Part shown: positions 1-6,451 of the stretch, one piece after another | How the letters are laid out: every line of letters starts with the position of its first letter | Numbering within the stretch: position 1 is the first letter of the stretch | Assembly: GCA_041488155.1 (NCBI GenBank) | Contig: JBGPOS010000106.1 | Coordinates: 1-8,148 of the forward strand | Direction: 5' to 3' | Origin: JBGPOS01 sp041488155 | Lineage (GTDB): Bacteria > Chloroflexota > Dehalococcoidia > Tepidiformales > Tepidiformaceae | Length of the DNA: 8,148 nt | Notes under the pieces: generated by a model | The model's database searches: none | Told to the model about the DNA's origin: nothing | The model's input: the letters and a program-made list of their open reading frames with translations, nothing else | Made by a program: the position numbers and the translations under genes

Positions 1-578
1 CCTGAACCCGTGTTTCAGTCACGACCACGTTTTCGTTATGTTGCTCTGGCACTCGCCAGGATCCTCGCCCACCTGGCCCGCTCCGGCGCCCCCGCCGCCC
101 GGCCCCGCCCCACCCGCGACCGCCGCCCTCACTGAGCCCGCAGCTCAGTCCTTCTCTCGATGCTGCCCCAGCCACCCGGCGGCGGCGCCCCCCGGCCCTG
201 CCGCCGCACCCCTCCGCCCGCTTCTTGACCGCGAGCCCGTGGCGGCGCAGGATGGCTCGGGACAGAGCGCGATCGCGGTGCTGACGCTCGCCCTCGCCCC
301 GGTAAAGCGAGCAATTCCGGGTGTCAGGCTGGGGCCCGCAGGGAAAGCCGCATTTCGCCCACCCGGGTCGGGCGGCGAGAGAGCCGAGGGGGAGTGTTGT
401 CCCTCTATGCGCCGATCCCGCGCGAGGTGACCTGCATATGTGGCAACCCTCATACGCTGCGCGAAAGCAGCCGGCCTCGAATTGCGCGCTGTTTCCGCCT
501 CCTGGGTGGCTCGCATTCAGGAGCGCCGGTCTGTTCAGCGGGGGCTCGTCGGCAGTCACAGAAGCCGACACCCCGGGC
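1..578. other. Stretch without a supportable gene
   Basis: Open frames exist on both strands, but they overlap one another, are rich in Pro, Ala, Arg and Gly as expected from random high-GC DNA, and match no family I recognise. Positions 60-130 are an extreme C-rich tract on the plus strand (runs such as ccgccgcccggccccgcccc), which by itself produces long stop-free frames. I see no RNA gene, clear promoter or repeat array. A long-decayed gene cannot be excluded. Confidence 0.55.
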
Positions 579-950
579 TCACCTATCACCTCGGAACCCA
601 CGGACCACCCAAAGCATCAGAGCGCCAGCGCCGAGAAGGACCCAGTAGGCCATGCCCGGAATGAGGAGGAGGACCATCGCCAGCAGGAGCCATCCTCCCT
701 TCGTGCTCAGCACGTCGCGAAGCTTGTTGCTGACCGTGTAATCGTTCGCCAGTCTCTGCCACGTGTCCAGGTCTCCCGGAGGAACCCAGGGGCCATGGAT
801 ACGGGCGAGTTCTAGCCAGAACTTCCGCTGTCCCCACACGTAGGAGACGAACCACACCGCGACGCAGATAACCCACACCAGCCACAAGATGACGAAGAGG
901 CGGGTATAGCCGCGCCACAGACTTAGGCCGGGCTTTGACCCTTTACGCAT
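579..950 (-). CDS. Small tryptophan-rich membrane protein, two predicted helices
   Basis: Encodes 123 residues of no family I recognise. A short basic N-terminus (MRKGSKPG) leads into a hydrophobic segment at about residues 18-41 that is rich in Trp and Val. A polar, extracytoplasmic or cytoplasmic loop follows at about 42-84 (contains WVPPGDLDTWQRL), then a second long hydrophobic segment at about 86-115 and a basic end (VRGFRGDR). This is a two-helix inner-membrane layout. The ATG at 948-950 has only a weak GAGG-like ribosome site about 8 nt upstream. It lies 70 nt downstream of the broken glnB gene on the same strand and may share its transcript. The match to a membrane-protein layout and the lack of a competing frame support it as a real gene. 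Its role is unknown. Confidence 0.6.
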   Translation of the reverse strand: MRKGSKPGLSLWRGYTRLFVILWLVWVICVAVWFVSYVWGQRKFWLELARIHGPWVPPGDLDTWQRLANDYTVSNKLRDVLSTKGGWLLLAMVLLLIPGMAYWVLLGAGALMLWVVRGFRGDR

Positions 951-1020
951 CGACGAGCCTCGGCACCTTCGTGCGGAATCGTGGGCTCTCTGATGTCAGA
1001 GTGCCTGCTCTGCTCCGATA

Positions 1021-1358
1021 TCACAGAGCGGCCTCTCCCGCCTCGCCTGTGCGGATCCGAATCGCCGCCATGACTGGAAGCACGAACATCTTTCCCATCC
1101 CCTGCGAGACCGGTCCGCACCACCTGCAGATGGTGGAGACGACCGACCCCACGAACTCATCGGCCACGACGACCTCAACCTCGGCCTTCGGGCGTAGGTC
1201 GGTCGTGTACTCAGCGTCCGGGTGATGATCGATCCGGTCAGATTCGTTCCGACCCCGCGCGCCTCGGTCACCGTTATTCCGCTGACTCCCAGCGCCATCA
1301 GCGCATCCTTCACGTCATCGACCGTGAGAGGCCTAGTCACCGCTTCGATCTTCTTCAT
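1021..1358 (-). pseudogene. glnB: Nitrogen regulatory protein PII (GlnB/GlnK family), three frameshifts
   Basis: PII is a cytoplasmic trimer that senses 2-oxoglutarate and ATP/ADP and controls nitrogen assimilation through its T-loop. The ATG at 1356-1358 begins MKKIEAVTRPLTVDDVKDAL, then GITVTEARGVG, the typical PII N-terminus. The frame breaks near 1230-1234, one base short in the T-loop. It resumes as PDAEYTTDLRPKAEVEVVV, breaks near 1123-1126 (one base short), gives the B-loop VVRTGLAGDGK, breaks again near 1088-1096 (one base extra, in a GGGAAAG run), and ends MFVLPVMAAIRIRTGEAGEAAL as PII does. Repairing all three gives exactly 112 residues, the family length, with the Tyr that is uridylylated in enterobacteria at position 51. 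The T-loop (TNLTGSDHHPDAEY) lacks the usual RQKGHTELYRG. A GAGGGG site lies about 9 nt before the start. No amtB or glnA is adjacent. It is either a young pseudogene or an intact gene with sequencing errors. Confidence 0.88.
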
Positions 1359-1543
1359 GAGACGCGACCCCTCGCGGCTGGAGAAAGTGCCCGGTGTCGT
1401 CTCGCGCACCCTTTACACGCATCGTGTCCAGCGGTCCCTCCGCGTCCAGAGTGCTTATTCAGTGATCGCGACGCCCTCTCCCCTCCCTCCTTTCGTTCCG
1501 GCTCTCCGCGAACCCAGTGTCGCTTCGAGGTCGATCTCGCCGC

Positions 1544-1561
1544 GCACTGCGGGAGCAGTGC
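1544..1561 (-). terminator. Hairpin downstream of the cytochrome gene
   Basis: A perfect 7-bp inverted repeat, gcactgc / gcagtgc with a 4-nt loop, starts 25 nt past the cytochrome stop codon. There is no T-run after it, so it could be a Rho-aided 3' end or an mRNA-stabilising hairpin rather than an intrinsic terminator. Confidence 0.4.
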
Positions 1562-1585
1562 CCAGGGCCCTACCTCTGCACCGCC

Positions 1586-2797
1586 TCACGGCGCCTGGGT
1601 CGTTCCCGGAGATGTGCCGTCTCTCACCCATTCTCTGCCACGTGAGCGAACGAACGCCATGAGGTCCGACACCTCATCGGCCCCGAGTGGGCGCCATGCA
1701 GCCTTGGCCTGTCCTGCGGCTTCCTCAATGATGAACGAGTGATTCCACGCAAACGAGACCGCCGTGGTCGGCGCCTCGAGGCCCCGCCGCCAGATGATCT
1801 CCCTCCCGACGGTCGCGCCTAGGCCAGCCGCGGGATGGCAGACCAAACACCCCTTGTCCACAGCCAGCTTCTGCCCCCTCTTGGCATCTCCTGCGTAGGC
1901 GAAGTACCCGACCGAATAGAGGTAGGCGACGAGGTCGGCCATCTCGTCGCCGCGAAGCTGGGGTATCACGATAGCGCGCCTCTTCATCATCGTCATCATC
2001 GTAGGGGTCTTGTTCCACATCGCGGTCGCGAACGCGATGAGGTTCCGGCCGGTCCCGCGGCCGACCAGGCTGGGTCCCAGCCCGCCACCACTGTGGCACT
2101 CACTGCAGTGCTTTTCCGCGAAGACCCGACGGCCCTGATCGGCGTCGCCGGGAAGGAGATAGAGCGGCCCGGGGTCCGCCGCCACCGACTCCGACTTGAG
2201 GTAGGCGATCAGGTCGCCAAGCTCGGTACCCCTGAAGAGGGGACGCTCGATCCCCCTGGCCCGCATCACCTCGGCCATCTGCGGCCCGTGATTCCACATT
2301 ATGGCCGCCACGAGAATCGGTGAGTTGTATTGCTTGAACGGATCGAGACTTGGCCCTACCACGCCGCCGGTACCGGCGACCTGATGGCAGATCACGCATT
2401 TCTTCTCGCTGAAGAGCCGGCGACCAGCCTGAGCGTCACCGTCGGCACCGTCGGCATCCCAGTAGTTGAGCGTGAATAAGAAGGCGAGCAGGTTCCCTGT
2501 TTCCCTGGCATCAAGGCGAGGTTCGGGGGCTCTGAGGTGCTGCACAAGCGGACGATGGTTCCACATCGCACTGGCGACGTCGGAGAGCGACCGCGGTGAC
2601 GCGATGCGACGGAGGTCAGGCGCCGCTGGGGGACCAGCCCTCGTCACGGCGTGGCACGCCGCGCATCCTTTGACCCCAAAGACCCGTGCGCCCGCGATCG
2701 GATCCTGGGGCGGGCTCCCGAGGGGCTGGGCGAAGGCCAGCGGCCAAGAGAACTGGAAACCGAGGACGAGGAGTGCACACTTGGTGGCCCGGTTCAT
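1586..2797 (-). CDS. Exported tetrahaem cytochrome c with four tandem haem/WNH modules
   Basis: Encodes 403 residues. A signal peptide spans about 1-23 (hydrophobic core, then AFA before Gln), so the protein should be exported by Sec and matured in the periplasm. Four CxxCH haem-attachment motifs are visible: CAACH (45-49), CVICH (134-138), CSECH (231-235) and CLVCH (317-321). Each module repeats the same layout: a G-x-x-x-F/L lead-in, CxxCH, then MWNH, MWNH, MWNK or AWNH with its Trp 30, 30, 26 and 30 residues after the haem His, then an acidic-hydrophobic close such as ELGDLIAYL. This looks like internal duplication of a class I-like cytochrome domain. The likely role is electron transfer. 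No oxidase, reductase or other partner is adjacent. The start is well set by caggaggg about 6 nt before the ATG. No lesion is seen. The family name is not known to me. Confidence 0.9.
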   Translation of the reverse strand: MNRATKCALLVLGFQFSWPLAFAQPLGSPPQDPIAGARVFGVKGCAACHAVTRAGPPAAPDLRRIASPRSLSDVASAMWNHRPLVQHLRAPEPRLDARETGNLLAFLFTLNYWDADGADGDAQAGRRLFSEKKCVICHQVAGTGGVVGPSLDPFKQYNSPILVAAIMWNHGPQMAEVMRARGIERPLFRGTELGDLIAYLKSESVAADPGPLYLLPGDADQGRRVFAEKHCSECHSGGGLGPSLVGRGTGRNLIAFATAMWNKTPTMMTMMKRRAIVIPQLRGDEMADLVAYLYSVGYFAYAGDAKRGQKLAVDKGCLVCHPAAGLGATVGREIIWRRGLEAPTTAVSFAWNHSFIIEEAAGQAKAAWRPLGADEVSDLMAFVRSRGREWVRDGTSPGTTQAP

Positions 2798-3407
2798 TTC
2801 GAACCCTCCTGAAACGGCGACCGGAAAGACGCCTGGTGCCTGAAGGGGCGTAGTAGCTGTCGCCGCTACGGGGCCGATAGAACGTTTCCTAGATCGTCAC
2901 TCGCACTGGTGGGTGATCACCCCCCTCAATACCTGCTACGACACGGACACGCCGTCTCGGACACATGACGATGGTGTAGGGGCGTTTGACAGGCGAGGGT
3001 GCAATAACCCTGCCAGGCCGCGAAGGAACTACCCGCCGGCTAACTCCTGTCGTCGCCGCCAGGACGTATCAACGGGTCGGACGCTAACGGCACTGGCGAT
3101 GAGGCGCCGACGGGACAGGTGGGTTGGAGCTCTCGCCCCACCGTGGTGCCTCGGCGCGGCCCCCGCTTAGCGCGTCGCCACGCGAGAACCAGGGAGCTAT
3201 CCGATCCGAAGAATGGAGGTACGTTTGCCCTAGGGAAAGTGATGCGCCTAGGGGATCGTGCGACAGACCCTTTGGAAGTGCGGGTCGACCAGAGTTCCGG
3301 CCGATCGGAGGGACCGGGGGGTGCCCTGCTCGGTCGGGCCGAACGCGCAGTCGCCCAACGCACATTCGCACACCACGCGATCAAAGGTCCTGTACGAAAC
3401 GCCACTC
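2798..3407. other. Non-coding interval between the cytochrome and ChaN genes
   Basis: About 610 bp with no convincing gene; the overlapping open frames on both strands lack family resemblance and ribosome sites. The left end is the 5' region of the cytochrome gene and should hold its promoter, though I cannot place -35/-10 boxes with confidence. Small structures are visible: GTAGC/GCTAC around a 7-nt loop (2853-2869), a 12-bp palindrome (2911-2922), an AGGGT/ACCCT hairpin (2996-3011) and CCCTAGGG (3228-3235). The right end lies past the stop of the ChaN gene. Confidence 0.5.
2911..2922. promoter_or_regulatory. 12-bp perfect palindrome upstream of the cytochrome gene
   Basis: The sequence gggtgatcaccc is a perfect palindrome 114 bp upstream of the cytochrome start. 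A symmetric site here could bind a dimeric repressor or activator. No regulator gene is in the window and there is no second copy, so the role is inferred from position and symmetry only. Confidence 0.25.
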
Positions 3408-4619
3408 CTACTTGCCATGCGTGACCACGTCATACGTCACCGCGAGCGGCACGCGCGTGCCCTCGCGCAGCACGTCGATGGTGCCTTTCTCACCGCGCTT
3501 GTGCCGGCTGACCTCGTAGATGAGATCCGACGCCGCGTTCACCTCGGTGCCATCCACCGAGACGATCAGGTCGCCGGGGAGCAGCCCCGCGACGTGGCCG
3601 GGCCCACCGGGGAGGACGCCGGTCACCCGAACCCCGGTGCCGCCGATATCCTCGATCAGGATGCCGAGCTTGACCTGCTCGTCCTTGAGATTGCGGTAGC
3701 GCACGGACCAGTAGATGTCGGCAGGACGAAGGGGCAGGGCCGGGACATCTACTTCCATCAGCCTGTTCTTCGGCACCTCGACGCCGGCCCCGTGCACGTA
3801 GGGCTCCACGATCACGAACGGCAGCGGGAGTCTCCGGAATAGCCGTCGCGGGATGCCGAAGCCGTACCGCACGTGGTTGCCACCCGCAAGGACGAGCAGC
3901 CGCCGCCCACGCCCGGCGGGGCTGTTCAGATACTCCGCGGCCGTCGCCGCCATGGTCTCGTCCCACAAGAGCTGCACCCGGTAGAACGCGTCAGCGCTGA
4001 CCCCTTTCGCGTGGCCGCCGAACATCGCCTCCACGTAGGCTCGGTGGTACGGGTCCTGCGCGTCGATCTCAGGCACACCCCTGGCAGCGTCCGGCATCAT
4101 CGCGGACGGCGGTCGCTCCCGCACCGCTTTCTGAGTGGCCGCGCTCGCGTTGAGCGCGAGGAGCGGGATTCGCTTCTCGCGAGCGAAGTGAAGGAGCTCC
4201 CGATAATACGAGATATCGCCCCAGCTCTTCTGCCACACGCGCTGGAAGTCTCGCTCGCTCATCTCGCCGCGCACGAACGCGTCGACGTCGGCCTGGAAGG
4301 GCCGCTGGAGCATCTCCAGCCCGAGCGCCACCTGGTCGGGGAAGCAGGCCTCCATCGCCTTCAGCACGGTCAACTGGACCGCGTGCGCCTCGGCGTTGTC
4401 GTGCGCCTCGCCGACGTACACCACGGGAAACCGGCACAGATAGTCGAGCGCCTCGGACTCGGCGAGCAGCCGGCCGGTGGCCAGATGCAAGATCTCGCCG
4501 ACCCGCAGCGTTCGCGGATCGACGTAGGGCGACTCCACTCTCAGGCTTTGCTGCTCGACCGCGCAGCCGGTCAGGAAGAGGAGAGACAGCCCAAGGAAAC
4601 GAACGCTGCGCGCGAACAC
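3408..4619 (-). CDS. ChaN-family (haem-binding uptake, Tiki-like) lipoprotein with C-terminal PDZ domain
   Basis: Encodes 403 residues from the GTG at 4617-4619. That start gives a lipoprotein signal with lipobox LTGC (lipidated Cys19), so the protein should be membrane-anchored outside the cytoplasm. The open frame runs on to 4892, but that part overlaps the divergent protease gene and would bury the signal sequence. The ChaN domain fills about 55-275: VVYVGEAHDNAEAH (67-79, the Gly-Glu-His signature), LGLEMLQRPFQ (about 99-109), LLWDETMA (about 217-224) and GGNHVRYGFGIPRR (246-259). A PDZ domain follows at about 317-396 (GILIEDIGG, VLPGGPGHVAGLLPGDLIVS, VDGTEVNAASDL). Campylobacter ChaN binds haem and relatives resemble TIKI proteases, so haem handling or proteolysis are both possible. 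The PDZ could tether a partner's C-terminus. No clear ribosome site precedes the GTG. The gene appears intact. Confidence 0.88.
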   Translation of the reverse strand: MFARSVRFLGLSLLFLTGCAVEQQSLRVESPYVDPRTLRVGEILHLATGRLLAESEALDYLCRFPVVYVGEAHDNAEAHAVQLTVLKAMEACFPDQVALGLEMLQRPFQADVDAFVRGEMSERDFQRVWQKSWGDISYYRELLHFAREKRIPLLALNASAATQKAVRERPPSAMMPDAARGVPEIDAQDPYHRAYVEAMFGGHAKGVSADAFYRVQLLWDETMAATAAEYLNSPAGRGRRLLVLAGGNHVRYGFGIPRRLFRRLPLPFVIVEPYVHGAGVEVPKNRLMEVDVPALPLRPADIYWSVRYRNLKDEQVKLGILIEDIGGTGVRVTGVLPGGPGHVAGLLPGDLIVSVDGTEVNAASDLIYEVSRHKRGEKGTIDVLREGTRVPLAVTYDVVTHGK

Positions 4620-4637
4620 GACGTGGCGGGTCAGCCC

Positions 4638-4651
4638 GGGATACAATTCCC
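4638..4651. promoter_or_regulatory. Imperfect palindrome between divergent ChaN and protease genes
   Basis: gggatacaattccc has GGGA/TCCC arms and lies in the 38-bp gap between the two divergent start codons. Such a short gap leaves little room for two promoters, so the site might overlap control of both genes. Evidence is position and partial symmetry only. Confidence 0.2.
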
Positions 4652-4657
4652 TCACCG

Positions 4658-5290
4658 ATGCATGCCCTCGTTGCCGCGGTCCTCCTGCTCGTCGCAACGG
4701 CGTCCGCCGCCTCGGAGATCGGCCTGTCGGGCGCCGAAGGCCATCCCCGCGCCCGCTTCCCGCTCGCCGTCCATGCCGCGCCTCTCGGACATGCCTCGCT
4801 CGATGCGGCGATCCGCCGAGCGGTGGACGACTGGAACGTCGTGGCGCGGGAAGTGCTCGGCGTCCAGGTCTTTGACTGGGAGGAGCACCCATCCAGGTCT
4901 CACGTCACCATCACCGTCGAATCCCGTGCGTCGTCGCGCCAAATGGGCGAGACCAGCTTGCGGATCGGGGCGGACGGGGTCATCGCCTTTCCCATCCGCA
5001 TCGTGGTCTTCGAGCCGTCGTCTCGAGGCCAGACGGCGGCTGAGACGCTTTTCTACCAGGTCGTTGCGCACGAGCTAGGCCATGCGCTGGGGCTCGCGCA
5101 CACTCGGGATCCGAGCTCCCTCATGTGTTGCGTCAGCGGAAGCATCGACTTCAACGACCCCACCGCGCGCGAGGCGTATGTCGATGCCCGGCGCCGCCCG
5201 GATCTCCGCTCGGTGAGCGCACAGCTCCGGACACACTACGATCGCTTCTGGAGCGGTCTGGCCGGCGCGAAGATGCCGGCGGACCGCTGA
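4658..5290 (+). CDS. Secreted matrixin-like zinc metalloprotease (metzincin)
   Basis: Encodes 210 residues. A signal peptide at about 1-17 (hydrophobic run ending ASA) directs export. The catalytic zinc site is HELGHALGLAH (138-148), the extended HExxHxxGxxH motif of metzincins with Glu139 as the general base. Met156 in SLMCC, eight residues later, is the expected Met-turn. Upstream, AIRRAVDDWN (51-60) and VTITVESR (83-90) match the first helix and strand usual in bacterial matrixin-like proteins. There is no obvious long pro-domain and no cysteine-switch motif, so latency would differ from animal MMPs. The likely job is hydrolysis of peptides in the periplasm or outside. It is divergent from the ChaN-PDZ lipoprotein, which may share its promoter region. 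A GTGAGGGAAT-like element is on the other strand only; no good ribosome site is seen before this ATG. Confidence 0.82.
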   Translation: MHALVAAVLLLVATASAASEIGLSGAEGHPRARFPLAVHAAPLGHASLDAAIRRAVDDWNVVAREVLGVQVFDWEEHPSRSHVTITVESRASSRQMGETSLRIGADGVIAFPIRIVVFEPSSRGQTAAETLFYQVVAHELGHALGLAHTRDPSSLMCCVSGSIDFNDPTAREAYVDARRRPDLRSVSAQLRTHYDRFWSGLAGAKMPADR

Positions 5291-5344
5291 CGGCAGGCGA
5301 CGCCTCGCTCGAACCGACGATGCGGGATGCGCGAACGCGGGACC

Positions 5345-5676
5345 ATGCTGGAGCGGCGGCATGACGCGATCGGCAAAGAGGCGCATGTTGAGCTGGCCTC
5401 GTGGTGAGGCATCGCGCCGAATCCAAACTCGGTGACCAGATGGTCGAGGCCGGTGAGCCGCTGCAGCTCCGTCACCTGCTGGATGCAGTCGTCGCGGGTG
5501 TCGACGACCTGGATCTTCACCTAGACGTCCGTCGTTTTCTGCCCGAAGTTCTCGTCCCTTATCTTGGCATAGGTCTTGGCCGTCTGGCCATAGGATTCGC
5601 ATCCCTTCGTCGACGACTCCCTTCCGCTGGACTCCCACCAGCTCTGCAACTCGTAGGCGTCCGGCTTACCTGCATG
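5345..5676 (-). pseudogene. C-terminal fragment of an LLM-class (luciferase-like) flavin oxidoreductase
   Basis: Only about the last 105-110 codons remain of a family normally near 350-400 residues. Reading from 5676, the fragment shows DAYELQSWWESSG, STKGCESYGQTAKTYAKI, a TAG stop at 5521-5523, then VKIQVVDTRDDCIQQVTELQ and TGLDHLVTEFGFGAMPHHE. One base is missing near 5393-5402. It continues as LNMRLFADRVMPPLQH, the hallmark C-terminal block (NMRLFA..VMP). An in-frame TGA at 5677-5679 cuts off the N-terminal side and the FMN/F420 barrel is absent. The natural stop is also lost. It lies tail-to-tail with the protease gene. No function is expected. Confidence 0.78.
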
Positions 5677-5720
5677 TCAGTCCGAAAGGCCGAATCTGTT
5701 CTGATGGGACAGGGGGAGAT

Positions 5721-5930
5721 TCAGGAATGATCTTCATCGTCACCTTCATCAGGGTCCCCAGGGCCGGGATTTCTACCGTGGCCGACGACAGCGAGGACGA
5801 AACCCAGGGTCATGACCGCCGTGGCGACCAGGAAGACGACCAGGCCCAGCTGGCATCCGGGGTCGCTCCAGGTCTTGCTCGTTAGCCAACCAAAGACGAT
5901 GCCAACGCCGACGAGCCCCACGTCCCTCAT
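5721..5930 (-). CDS. Small membrane protein with acidic tail
   Basis: Encodes 69 residues of no family I recognise. Two hydrophobic segments, at about 4-18 (VGLVGVGIVFGWL) and 28-50 (LGLVVFLVATAVMTLGFVLA), are followed by a Gly/Pro-rich acidic tail (PDEGDDEDHS). Its start is among the best supported here: AGGAGG lies 7 nt before the ATG at 5928-5930. The gene begins only 45 bp from the end of the inverted-repeat element at 5976-6252, so that insertion may have replaced or supplied its promoter. Both the ribosome site and the two-helix layout argue that it is real. Confidence 0.6.
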   Translation of the reverse strand: MRDVGLVGVGIVFGWLTSKTWSDPGCQLGLVVFLVATAVMTLGFVLAVVGHGRNPGPGDPDEGDDEDHS

Positions 5931-5975
5931 CCTCGAGCCTCCTGAAGGGGCGGTCCTTCCGGATTCTAGACCCAG

Positions 5976-6013
5976 CTAGCCCCAATCGGCCAAGTGCCAC
6001 AACCTCTCGGTCA
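5976..6013 (+). repeat. Left 38-bp inverted repeat
   Basis: Pairs with 6215-6252 at 34 of 38 positions. The four differences are clustered between the identical outer 17 bp and the identical inner 12 bp (acctctcggtca). Conservation of both blocks suggests two functional sub-sites: cleavage and transposase binding. Confidence 0.8.
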
Positions 6014-6214
6014 GTGAGGTGCCAGTAGCTCTCGGTCGCCATGCTTGGAAAAACACCTCGGGAGTGGGACGCGATCCTAGCACCCAGACCATCGGCTCCC
6101 ATGCCCTTCGCCGAGGTGAGCCGCTCCTATGCCAAGTGCCCCACGCCTTTCCATGAAGACGCTTTCACGAGTGACCGAGAGGTCATGGCACCTCCCTTCG
6201 AATCGTGTCTTGTC

Positions 6215-6252
6215 TGACCGAGAGGTACTGACACCTGGCCGATTGGGGCTAG
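6215..6252 (-). repeat. Right 38-bp inverted repeat
   Basis: Reverse-complement partner of 5976-6013. The second inner copy of the binding-like motif is 43 bp inside this end (6173-6181 versus 6216-6224), against 25 bp at the left end, so the two ends are not symmetric. Confidence 0.8.
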
Positions 6253-6451
6253 TCCCCCACCTCAGTGGTGTCCAGAAACCTCAGGGAATCCGCCACTACT
6301 ATGGGTATGATTTTCCGAACTCTATCGCGGGAGGGAACCTTGGGATGAAAAACAAATGATTGTGGATAGCGGCTTCCGCTTGAGGGGCACGCCGCTTGCG
6401 GTGCGGCCCGCGGCGAGCGAACGCGAGCCGGCGGTCCGCTCGACTACGGGG

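Larger units (their letters stand above)
5976..6252. mobile_element. 277-bp inverted-repeat element without transposase (MITE-like or paired IS ends)
   Basis: The two ends are 38-bp inverted repeats matching at 34 positions, with the outer 17 bases (ctagccccaatcggcca) identical. Subterminal copies of ctctcggtc lie at 6004-6012 and 6029-6037, and its complement gaccgagag at 6173-6181 and 6216-6224. A second shared block, gaggtgcca/tggcacctc, accompanies the inner copies. Repeated sites at both ends are typical of transposase-binding arrays, as in IS21-family ends, but the family is not settled. The roughly 200-bp core has no recognisable protein. The outermost CTAG is itself palindromic and could be a 4-bp target duplication (YTAR, as used by IS5-type elements). 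No other flanking duplication is seen. Confidence 0.72.

Noticed and set aside
38..430. Open frames on both strands in the first 500 bp
   Set aside because: Low-complexity Pro/Ala/Arg composition from a C-rich tract, mutual overlap, no family resemblance and no ribosome site.
1359..1409. 17-residue upstream extension of the glnB frame
   Set aside because: PII proteins begin at MKKIEA, and a ribosome-site-like GAGGGG precedes that ATG.
3228..3252. CCCTAGGG and a nearby cctagggg
   Set aside because: Too short and unsupported by position to call an operator or repeat.
3040..3424. Overlapping open frames on both strands between the cytochrome and ChaN genes
   Set aside because: No recognisable domains and Arg/Pro-rich random composition in a region open in several frames at once.
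4620..4892. N-terminal extension of the ChaN frame
   Set aside because: It lies inside the divergent protease gene, is Arg/Pro/Gly-rich and would put the lipoprotein signal in mid-protein; the GTG at 4617-4619 fits better.
5666..5737. 23-codon frame (begins MKIIPESPPV) overlapping the end of the small membrane gene
   Set aside because: The overlapping start could be translationally coupled, but it is too short to support without homologues.
6129..6359. Plus-strand frame crossing the right end of the inverted-repeat element
   Set aside because: It is created largely by the repeat sequence and its complement; no domain is seen.
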